A DNA stretch of 5,808 nucleotides from JBGVMW01 sp045125095 (GTDB lineage Bacteria; Bacillota; Clostridia; Lachnospirales; Lachnospiraceae), in NCBI GenBank assembly GCA_045125095.1, contig JBGVMW010000310.1, positions 1 through 5,808 on the forward strand, read 5' to 3'. Position 1 is the stretch's first letter, and each line of letters opens with the position of its first letter. The translations under genes were made by a program, and so were the position numbers. A model generated the notes under the pieces. It was not told where the DNA came from. It saw only the letters and a program-made list of their open reading frames with translations, and ran no database searches. Shown here in pieces: positions 1 through 5,170 of the stretch.

Positions 1-137
1 ACATCTCCTCCGTTTTGAAGGTAATAATAAGAAAGAGAAGTCAGTGACTTACCGCTACCGACTCCTCCGTTTAATATACATCCAGTTTTTAAATTCTGCA
101 CCGCCTCTAGTTGATAGTCTCTTAAGTTTATAGCCAT
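1..137 (-). CDS. SF2 (DEAD/DEAH or SNF2-like) helicase, N-terminal part only
   Basis: Only the first 45 codons lie in the window; the gene runs off the low-coordinate edge. The visible protein begins MAINLRDYQLEAV, the Q-motif-like RxYQxxAV entry of SF2 helicases, and continues to a Walker A motif, GGVGSGKS, at residues 24-31. This pairing is typical of the DEAD/DEAH or SNF2-like helicases found beside phage polymerase and SSB genes, which use ATP to translocate on or remodel DNA. The start is supported by AAAGGAG ending 5 nt before the ATG. That SD lies directly after the stop codon of the SSB gene, so translational coupling is likely. Helicase motifs II to VI are outside the window, so the subfamily (SNF2-like, UvsW-like, RecG-like) cannot be fixed. 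A different P-loop ATPase is possible but less likely given the RxYQ entry. Confidence 0.8.
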   Translation of the reverse strand, partial: MAINLRDYQLEAVQNLKTGCILNGGVGSGKSLTSLSYYYLQNGGD

Positions 138-149
138 GTTAACTCCTTT

Positions 150-626
150 CTAGAAAGGTATATCCTCATCGTCTAAACAATCGTACTTACCAGCAAATAC
201 GTCTTGTTCGATTTCTACGTACATTGTTTTTAAATATGCTTTTACACCTTCCTTACCATTTACTTCCCAATTGTAAGGTCTTATTATTAAGTCCACATTT
301 GCTATCTCTGCGAAGTCTAAAGTTCCTATGGTATCTTCATCTAATGGTGTCTTAGTCTTACCAGCTATCATTACAACCTTAGGTGGGAAGTTGCCAAACA
401 TTACAGATACTTGTAAATATGGAGTTGGTTCTTCATCTTCGTCTCTAGGTCTTAAGAATTTAATATTCCATCCGTCTTCCATTAATTGTTGCGCTACTTC
501 ATGGTCAAGTATCACACAGAAATTTCTATTACCTTTTCTGTTGAACTTACTTTCTTCTCCAGAGAAGTTTTTAAATATAAGTCTAGCGTTTTCTATTACT
601 ATATTATTAGTTGCTTTATAAGCCAT
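150..626 (-). CDS. ssb: Phage single-stranded DNA binding protein (SSB-like)
   Basis: 158 residues from the ATG chosen here. The clearest signal is the C-terminus, DCLDDEDIPF, which matches the acidic, Phe-ended tip of bacterial and phage SSBs that docks partner replication proteins. The body has the size and mixed-strand character expected of one OB-fold and ends its conserved part with VNGKEGVKAYLKTMYV; I recall very similar proteins beside polymerase genes in phages of Gram-positive bacteria. The likely role is coating single strands at the fork and, through the tip, recruiting the polymerase or helicase. The frame can be extended to a TTG at 635, but the SD (AAAAGGAG) lies only 1 nt from that TTG and 10 nt from the ATG at 626, so the ATG is preferred. 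The gene follows the polymerase core so closely that its SD overlaps the polymerase stop codon. The OB-fold is inferred from family and size, not seen as a motif. Confidence 0.85.
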   Translation of the reverse strand: MAYKATNNIVIENARLIFKNFSGEESKFNRKGNRNFCVILDHEVAQQLMEDGWNIKFLRPRDEDEEPTPYLQVSVMFGNFPPKVVMIAGKTKTPLDEDTIGTLDFAEIANVDLIIRPYNWEVNGKEGVKAYLKTMYVEIEQDVFAGKYDCLDDEDIPF

Positions 627-636
627 AAATATCAAT

Positions 637-644
637 CTCCTTTT
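637..644 (-). promoter_or_regulatory. Ribosome binding site deciding the SSB start
   Basis: AAAAGGAG on the minus strand overlaps the TAA stop of the upstream polymerase core gene. It lies 10 nt from the ATG at 626 but only 1 nt from the in-frame TTG at 635, so it selects the shorter 158-aa SSB. The overlap suggests coupled translation of the polymerase core and SSB. Confidence 0.7.
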
Positions 645-1878
645 AATTTATTTTATTTGTTGGACCTGTAAATGGAACATCTTCGTCATAGAAAGGATGT
701 AGGCCATACTCTCCTTCTATCATTAATGGTTTAACGTACGGATCATCTGAGACAAACCATTCAAAGTCGCCATGTTTTTGTATAGCGTCCTTAGCAGTGT
801 CCGCCATTTCAATGAAGTGTTTTTCGTCAATATCTTCTAATTTATTTAACTTCCAAACCATTTCAGATTCGAGCCAGCGATATCCTTTTGTTCCGGTGGC
901 TGCATAATATTTTCCTTCTTTTTCTCTGTATAAGACTCCACCACCGCATCCCGGTTTAATAGGGCAAAATCTTCCAATCTTTCCTATGAAAATATAATTA
1001 TGCATATCGTAATCGTCGCCATGTTCCATGCATAATTCTTCATTCATGTCTAAATACAAAGAGCTTGTTACTGATTTAGTTTCGCATAGGTCTTCAAACA
1101 CTAAATCTTCTTTTGAGAACAGTTTCTTGAATACATATGGTATCTGGAATTGTGTACCAGTCGCAGTCCATTGTCCCCCTTTCTTTTTGTTATCGCCAGG
1201 AGAATATCCATATTGCTCGATACAATCCTCGGCGCTAGCATACCTAGCAATATAAACCGCATCATTAACAAGACACATCCTGTCGTAAGTTGCTTCATGT
1301 TCAAACTCGTATCCATACTGTTTACCAAAGTCCATTGTGAATTGTATTATCTCTGGTGTTGCGTCTGGAATCTTGATTGAGTCTGTTTTAATGTGAGCTA
1401 CTTTAAATCCCCTTTTCTTTATTTCGTCCTGAAGAGTTCTCATAAAGAGCGCTCCTCTTAATGCCACTATATTGTTCTTGTTTCTTACATCTCTAAACGG
1501 ATTATCAAAGTTCGCTGAGGTTAAGCCATAGACAGAGTTAATAGCTATCTTTAAAGCTTGTGCTAGTGCCGCAGCTGAAGATTCATCGTTTAGATAAGGT
1601 GCTAGTCGTCCACCGAATAAGTGCTTAGCCTCTTCGAAGTTTCCTCTTTTGATTGCTATACGTGTGTCTAGAATATCCTTGAAGTTTTGTGTGTAATCTC
1701 CGAATGCATTAAGATTAATTGCAGAGTTTGGATGCATTGAGGCAACGTCCAACAAAGCAACGTTACCATACATTCCTGGTTCAGCATACACATAACCTCC
1801 TTTTCCTAAGTCATCTCCTCTGTACATATTCTTACCGTCTACAAATTCGTAGCCCGGAAAAGAATTGATTACATCCAT
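643..1878 (-). CDS. Family B DNA polymerase, polymerase core without exonuclease domain
   Basis: 411 residues carrying the polymerisation half of a family B enzyme. Motif A is LLDVASMHPN with Asp44 (equivalent of DxxSLYP); motif B is ALKIAINSVYG with Lys110, Asn114, Tyr117 and Gly118 (KxxxNSxYG); motif C is HIKTDS with Asp166. Asp44 and Asp166 would hold the two catalytic metals. No exonuclease motif is present: the protein begins at VINSFPGYEF, only about 40 residues before motif A, where single-chain relatives as I recall them continue from the exonuclease domain. That domain is at the C-terminus of the 904-aa protein upstream. The start is firm: AAAGGAGG sits 6 nt before the ATG and an in-frame TAG lies just upstream. 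Motif C has Lys where most family B enzymes have the first Asp of DTD. I recall KTDS as normal in this phage group, so activity is probably intact. The protein presumably acts with the exonuclease-bearing partner at the fork. Confidence 0.92.
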   Translation of the reverse strand: MDVINSFPGYEFVDGKNMYRGDDLGKGGYVYAEPGMYGNVALLDVASMHPNSAINLNAFGDYTQNFKDILDTRIAIKRGNFEEAKHLFGGRLAPYLNDESSAAALAQALKIAINSVYGLTSANFDNPFRDVRNKNNIVALRGALFMRTLQDEIKKRGFKVAHIKTDSIKIPDATPEIIQFTMDFGKQYGYEFEHEATYDRMCLVNDAVYIARYASAEDCIEQYGYSPGDNKKKGGQWTATGTQFQIPYVFKKLFSKEDLVFEDLCETKSVTSSLYLDMNEELCMEHGDDYDMHNYIFIGKIGRFCPIKPGCGGGVLYREKEGKYYAATGTKGYRWLESEMVWKLNKLEDIDEKHFIEMADTAKDAIQKHGDFEWFVSDDPYVKPLMIEGEYGLHPFYDEDVPFTGPTNKIN

Positions 1879-1890
1879 AATATACCTCCT
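1876..1890 (-). repeat. 15-bp direct repeat, copy 2, SD and start of polymerase core
   Basis: AGGAGGTATATTATG on the minus strand is identical to 2194-2208. It contains the SD and the ATG of the polymerase core gene. The identity stops exactly at 15 bp on both sides. Other SD regions in the window share only the GGAG core, so the full match is more than a common ribosome site. Confidence 0.85.
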
Positions 1891-1892
1891 TT

Positions 1893-1967
1893 CCTAAAAC
1901 CAAAAACAAAAGAGGGCGATGACCCGGTACAGCTAAATTGCCTCCAGGAACTCCATTATATGCCCTC
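1893..1967 (-). terminator. Hairpin followed by U-rich run: candidate intrinsic terminator or attenuator
   Basis: On the minus strand GAGGGC (1962-1967) pairs perfectly with GCCCTC (1912-1917), and the 3' arm runs straight into TTTTGTTTTTGGTTTT. The 44 nt between the arms can fold further by eye: AUGG with UCAU, CCUGG with CCGGG, and a small GGC/GCU stem with an AAUUUA loop, giving a long bulged hairpin. A G-C rich stem followed by U residues fits an intrinsic terminator, but the long interrupted loop is unusual and the element lies between two genes that must both be made. Partial termination or attenuation, lowering polymerase core relative to the upstream 904-aa protein, is therefore a reasonable inference. 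It may instead be a structured leader. No known riboswitch class was recognised. Confidence 0.45.
1933..1956 (-). CDS. Possible 7-codon leader peptide inside the hairpin
   Basis: ATG followed by six codons and TAG encodes MEFLEAI. A GAGGG stretch lies 6 nt before the ATG and is itself part of the 5' arm of the hairpin. A ribosome starting here would have to open that arm and would stop in the apical part, an arrangement seen in leader-peptide attenuators. So short an ORF can occur by chance, and no codon bias or conservation can be judged from one sequence. Reported because of its placement, not as an established gene. Confidence 0.15.
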   Translation of the reverse strand: MEFLEAI

Positions 1968-1975
1968 ATTATATG
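1954..1975 (-). promoter_or_regulatory. Tandem CATATAATG repeats with two TATAAT boxes
   Basis: The minus strand reads CATATAATG, then AGGG, then CATATAATG again (1967-1975 and 1954-1962), giving two perfect TATAAT hexamers 13 bp apart. Either could be a -10 box of a vegetative promoter serving the polymerase core gene. Against this, the hexamers 17 bp upstream (AACTAC and ATACAA) are poor -35 boxes and there is no TGn extension. In AT-rich DNA such hexamers arise by chance. A start from either box would skip the 5' arm of the hairpin and so escape it. Confidence 0.25.
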
Positions 1976-1994
1976 GTTTGTATTTTTCGCGTAG

Positions 1995-2105
1995 TTATTT
2001 TGTTTGGCCATCCAAATATCTTTCTATGATGAAGCCGAATGCGAATAGAGTTATTGGTATAGGATGTTTTTCTAATATTTTTATTACATATTCAACATAT
2101 TCCAT
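1995..2105 (-). CDS. 36-aa microprotein with hydrophobic segment
   Basis: Encodes MEYVEYVIKILEKHPIPI followed by TLFAFGFIIERYLDGQTK. A charged amphipathic start leads to a short hydrophobic stretch around residues 16-27 and a polar tail, so it may be a small membrane-associated peptide. The ATG lies 1 nt after the stop of the preceding 29-aa ORF, with a weak SD (AAGGGGG) 9 nt upstream, so translation by coupling is plausible. I do not recognise the sequence. It is one of two tiny ORFs filling the gap between the two parts of the DNA polymerase. Placement and the SD argue for expression; its length means it could be fortuitous. Confidence 0.45.
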   Translation of the reverse strand: MEYVEYVIKILEKHPIPITLFAFGFIIERYLDGQTK

Positions 2106-2106
2106 A

Positions 2107-2196
2107 CTAACAAACCCCCTTATACTTCATGACTGCGCAACAATATCCCATAACGAATCCAGCAACAGCAACCTTTAGAATATCCATTTTCTTCAT
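2107..2196 (-). CDS. 29-aa hydrophobic microprotein after the 904-aa gene
   Basis: Encodes MKKMDILKVAVAGFVMGYCC followed by AVMKYKGVC. A Lys-rich N-terminus precedes a hydrophobic segment at about residues 6-23 with a GFVMG pattern and two adjacent cysteines, so it resembles a small single-pass membrane peptide. The start is strongly supported: GGAGG lies 6 nt before the ATG, in a 15-bp block identical to that of the polymerase core gene. The SD overlaps the TAG stop of the upstream 904-aa gene, so coupled translation is likely. No family is recognised. The good SD makes it more credible than the following 36-aa ORF. Confidence 0.55.
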   Translation of the reverse strand: MKKMDILKVAVAGFVMGYCCAVMKYKGVC

Positions 2197-2208
2197 AATA
2201 TACCTCCT
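2194..2208 (-). repeat. 15-bp direct repeat, copy 1, SD and start of the 29-aa ORF
   Basis: AGGAGGTATATTATG on the minus strand is the partner of 1876-1890, 318 bp away. It overlaps the stop codon of the 904-aa gene and supplies the SD and ATG of the 29-aa ORF. Together the copies bracket everything between the two polymerase parts. Confidence 0.85.
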
Positions 2209-4921
2209 AATAATATTGTTCACCCGTAGCTAAGTCCGTATAAACAAGCTGTGGGTGTCTTTCCTTTCCAAATATAATTCTTGTAGTTAGACTATTTGTA
2301 GTATCGTTGACTGTCATACCAGCAAGGTCTGCTAATATCTTTCTAGCGGTAAAGTCCCCTTTAAGTTTATTAAACACTGCTTCTGTTGCTATAACGTCAT
2401 TGTCACAATACTCTGCTACCTCAATCCAGCGTTCTTCTGGTACTGGTTGGTCCCAAGGTAATCCTAATTCTTGATGGTGTATTCCTAATTCTATCTCCCA
2501 TTTCTTAAGAGATTGTTTCTTAGCGGCAAAGTCGTATACGTCTGTATAAGATAAGTTATACGCTTCGCCGAAGAATCCTTTACCTTCTGTTATTATCTGT
2601 TGAGATAACTTGTAAAGTTGTTCATTAGAATATCCCATCATTCTTGCGTACATCATATGGTTATCGTATCTTCTACAGTTGAATCCAACAAGTCTGAATT
2701 TCATTAGCTCCTCAATTTGTGCCGGCTTAGGATTTATCATTCTGACAACTTGTTGGTCTTCTCCTTCGTACTTCCAGTTTACTAAGAATAGATTCGGAAA
2801 TACCTCAACGTCGTAGAATATCATTCTTGTATCATTATCCTGAGCTGCGTTAGCTGGCTCTTTAGATTTAAACTCCATCTTGTTAACTAACTTGATACAA
2901 TACTCTGCTTGGTGTGTACTACTAGCTGCAAATGAAAGCACCGCAGGTTTCATATCGCTCACATCGTAACATAAATCTGTTTTATAAGCATCGTCTAATA
3001 TCTTGTGGATGAAGTCTATACTTGGTTTAGTTCCAGAATGTATCTCCTTTCTAAGGTTTCTCTTGATTAGAGTTCTTATACCCTTCTCTGTTTTTACTGC
3101 TTCAAAGTTTACCACTTTATCCTCTCCTTTCAATGGTAAGCCTGAACTGATTGTGGCTATTGGTAAGTCGTTACATCTCGTAAGTTTACGTCTCAACGAG
3201 CTCTTACCAGAATATACTTTAACTTCTATATGGTCCGAATAGATTGAACTAAGTTTCTTCGGATCCCCCGTATAAATATAATGAAGGTGTACACCATTTC
3301 CGCTCTTACTCAACTCCCCATAAGTTGGTGGCCATTTGCTAGCCTCTTCTAAATTACGTTCCAGACATTTCTCTCCGTTTTCATCTGGAATATCAAAGTC
3401 TATTACTATGTGGTTTTCCGGAACCTTTACATAGTGTAGACGTGTCGTATCAATATCTTTTAAAGTGGTAGATACATTATCCCATTTCTGCGTAGGAGTC
3501 CCCTTCTCCGTAGCATATTGGGCAAAGCAATCCGCACATTCGAAATCTAATATTGAGTCCGAATACTCAAATATCAATTTCTCTTTCTCCTCTACCACTT
3601 TAATTTCTTGTTGTTCCTCTTCTTCAAAGCGGTCCTCTCTGAACCCTATATAGTAGCTTCTGACTCTTGTGTCATCCTCAAGTCTATATCGCTCCTTATA
3701 ATCTCTGAAGTAGTTTTTTAGTTCCTCTTTAAATATCCTTTTCGAGAATGGATAAGGAACCTTAGCTTCGTCGCAATGAGTCTTATACATTTCCCACGCA
3801 CACTTAAGAGTTACACCGTTCTCTTTTTTAAATATTGGAAAGCAATCAAGGACGAAGTTGTAGAAGTCATTCGAAGCCCCCATCATCGAGATAGGTACGT
3901 AGTCATCATATGCTCCCGGGTTCATAGTGAAAATATCAAGACAATGTTGGGCTATAGCTCCGATCTCAAAGTTTACTCTGTTCATAACAGATTTGTATTC
4001 CGCTGGTGCTAACTTGTTACCAGAAGGAGATACGTCTATCAATCTTCTGATAAGCCCAGATTTCGCGTCCGTAATCTTTACAGGCTTGTTAGTACCCATA
4101 TATAAGAATGCATTAAACTTGTTAGTATAAGCAGCTTTGAATTTCTCGTTCACGGTCATTAATTCGTGAGAAACCAAACTGTTTAATCTTGTGTTATCCT
4201 CAATTCGCGATAAGTCCCCGTCATGTTGTATCGCTACTAGAGGATTAGATTTGAATGCCTCCAAAGCAAAAGAGTTACTACTTGAGCCTAGTGCACGTGC
4301 ATCAAAGACTGAGTAGTAACCCTCAAATAATTTCTGTATAACATTTAATATGGTAGATTTACCTGTTCCCGCCGAACCATAAAATACCATAAACTTTTGT
4401 ATGTTTTTCGCTTCCCCCGAAACGATAGCGCCTATAGACCATTCTATCTTGTGACGCTCTTCTGGTATATATAACGTGGATATCAATTTGTCCCACGCTG
4501 AATAATCTCCGCTCTCAAGTGGGTAAGGCAAACGTTTGCTAGCATAATCCGTTTTCTTAGTTTCTGTATTTGAGAATATCAAGTTCTCATCTAGTGGATG
4601 ATATGAGTCACGCATTTGTCTTTGGCAATACTTATGCCAAGCATCTATCATACCAGATTCCGCGTCCCACATATGAAGAACCTTAATATTCGAATCAAAC
4701 TTACTCTTATTCTCCTCCGCATATTTATCTAATTCTCTGTCTATTAGTTGCAATGCGTCCTGTTCGTCAGTTGACCATAAGCCACGGTCTTCTATCCATA
4801 TTGCATAGAAGTCTCCCCCACGTATCATTAAATCCGCACTCTTTTTAATAATGAATTTAGGATATATCTCTATAACTCCCCTTTTCGTGCTTCTTGTTGA
4901 AATCATCAGGAAATCAATCAT
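2207..4921 (-). CDS. SF3 helicase / AEP primase / 3'-5' exonuclease fusion protein
   Basis: 904 residues with three replication modules. (1) SF3 (D5/P4-type) helicase, about 1-430: Walker A GSAGTGKST at 182-190, Walker B-like LVAIQHDGD at 228-236, motif C AFLYMGTNKP at 271-280 with Asn278, and a probable arginine finger at Arg292/Arg293; 360-420 looks like the winged-helix tail. (2) After an acidic linker (431-450), an AEP prim-pol, about 455-605: motif I VIDFDIPD (Asp508, Asp510), motif II SGNGVHLH (540-547), motif III IEVKVYSG with Glu566. (3) DnaQ-like exonuclease of a family B polymerase, about 697-904: Exo I FYDVEVF (Asp704, Glu706), Exo II GFNCRRYDNH (Asp753), Exo III YCDND (Tyr838, Asp842). 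All catalytic residues are present. The chain ends TDLATGEQYY where a polymerase palm would be expected to follow; that palm is the separate 411-aa gene downstream. The likely role is fork unwinding, primer synthesis and proofreading. Usual P4-type proteins place the primase first, so the order is reversed. Confidence 0.88.
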   Translation of the reverse strand: MIDFLMISTRSTKRGVIEIYPKFIIKKSADLMIRGGDFYAIWIEDRGLWSTDEQDALQLIDRELDKYAEENKSKFDSNIKVLHMWDAESGMIDAWHKYCQRQMRDSYHPLDENLIFSNTETKKTDYASKRLPYPLESGDYSAWDKLISTLYIPEERHKIEWSIGAIVSGEAKNIQKFMVFYGSAGTGKSTILNVIQKLFEGYYSVFDARALGSSSNSFALEAFKSNPLVAIQHDGDLSRIEDNTRLNSLVSHELMTVNEKFKAAYTNKFNAFLYMGTNKPVKITDAKSGLIRRLIDVSPSGNKLAPAEYKSVMNRVNFEIGAIAQHCLDIFTMNPGAYDDYVPISMMGASNDFYNFVLDCFPIFKKENGVTLKCAWEMYKTHCDEAKVPYPFSKRIFKEELKNYFRDYKERYRLEDDTRVRSYYIGFREDRFEEEEQQEIKVVEEKEKLIFEYSDSILDFECADCFAQYATEKGTPTQKWDNVSTTLKDIDTTRLHYVKVPENHIVIDFDIPDENGEKCLERNLEEASKWPPTYGELSKSGNGVHLHYIYTGDPKKLSSIYSDHIEVKVYSGKSSLRRKLTRCNDLPIATISSGLPLKGEDKVVNFEAVKTEKGIRTLIKRNLRKEIHSGTKPSIDFIHKILDDAYKTDLCYDVSDMKPAVLSFAASSTHQAEYCIKLVNKMEFKSKEPANAAQDNDTRMIFYDVEVFPNLFLVNWKYEGEDQQVVRMINPKPAQIEELMKFRLVGFNCRRYDNHMMYARMMGYSNEQLYKLSQQIITEGKGFFGEAYNLSYTDVYDFAAKKQSLKKWEIELGIHHQELGLPWDQPVPEERWIEVAEYCDNDVIATEAVFNKLKGDFTARKILADLAGMTVNDTTNSLTTRIIFGKERHPQLVYTDLATGEQYY

Positions 4922-4940
4922 TGCATCATGTCTCCCTCCT
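4918..4940 (-). promoter_or_regulatory. SD with a 3-codon minicistron overlapping the 904-aa start
   Basis: AGGAGGGAG (4932-4940) lies inside the last codons of the 64-aa gene. Its AGGAGG core is 5 and 8 nt from two ATGs at 4929 and 4926, but 13 nt from the ATG of the 904-aa gene at 4921. The earlier ATGs read Met-Met-Gln-stop, and that TGA overlaps the 904-aa start as ATGA. The SD is therefore best placed for a minicistron that hands ribosomes on to the replication gene. The first ATG also overlaps the TGA of the 64-aa gene. No other start is available in the 904-aa frame before an upstream TAA. Confidence 0.5.
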
Positions 4941-5120
4941 TCTTACCAAAGTGTATACAATTGCGAAGTACGTGGCAGTACCCATACTCGCGAATATCAA
5001 ATTCCTTAGTTTCTTTTTGTCTTCATCAGATAAGTTAATCCAATACTCTAAGAACTCCGATAGATTCTTAGAATCTTTGTCTGTAAGTTCGACTCCTACT
5101 TTATCGTATTTTACCTTCAT
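4926..5120 (-). CDS. 64-aa protein with one C-terminal membrane segment
   Basis: The first 40 residues are charged and probably helical (DKDSKNLSEFLEYWINL, then SDEDKKKLRN). Residues 41-59 (LIFASMGTATYFAIVYTLV) form one hydrophobic stretch long enough to cross the membrane, and the protein ends RRRET. Positive residues flank both sides, so orientation is uncertain, though the RRR tail favours a cytoplasmic C-terminus. The start has GGGAGG 7 nt upstream. The stop lies 4 nt before the start of the 904-aa replication gene, and the last codons carry that gene's SD, so the two are probably made together. A membrane anchor or tether for replication would fit the context but is only inference. No family recognised. 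Confidence 0.75.
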   Translation of the reverse strand: MKVKYDKVGVELTDKDSKNLSEFLEYWINLSDEDKKKLRNLIFASMGTATYFAIVYTLVRRRET

Positions 5121-5132
5121 ATCCTCGCCTCC

Positions 5133-5149
5133 CTAATACATAATATTAG
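5133..5149. repeat. Short AT-rich inverted repeat before the 64-aa gene
   Basis: CTAATA and TATTAG form perfect 6-bp arms around a 5-nt loop in the 50-bp gap between the 173-aa and 64-aa genes. On the RNA the hairpin would abut the SD (GGGAGG) of the 64-aa gene. The stem is weak, with one G-C pair, so it may be chance or a small operator; there is no U-tract and it is not a terminator. Confidence 0.25.
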
Positions 5150-5170
5150 ACAAGTGAGAATATAATTCCT

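Noticed and set aside
328..621. Plus-strand ORFs opposite the SSB, polymerase and helicase-primase genes
   Set aside because: Their composition (Ser/Leu-rich) is that of antisense shadows, they lack SD sites, and they lie over well-conserved coding sequence on the other strand.
627..635. TTG at 635 as the SSB start (adding Met-Ile-Phe)
   Set aside because: The SD would be only 1 nt away; the ATG at 626 has usable spacing.
1912..1967. tRNA or known riboswitch or small ribozyme
   Set aside because: No T-arm GTTC sequence, CCA end, cloverleaf or hammerhead core is present, and I could not match a known riboswitch consensus.
1832..2011. 59-aa ORF on the minus strand beginning MAKQNNYAKN
   Set aside because: It overlaps the 36-aa ORF and the start of the polymerase core, has no convincing SD, and its C-terminal part is the shifted frame of conserved polymerase sequence.
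1879..2206. Group I or group II intron, or intein, splitting the polymerase gene
   Set aside because: No group I P7 or group II domain V pattern was seen, no homing endonuclease is present, and inteins need continuous frames. Both genes end or start with proper stop, SD and ATG signals. A structure search of the 328 bp would settle it.
2107..2209. TAG recoding or read-through joining the exonuclease and polymerase parts
   Set aside because: Reading through the TAG gives a Cys- and Tyr-rich tail that soon meets TAA and does not resemble a polymerase. TAG also ends the SSB gene and the edge gene, directly before downstream SD sites.
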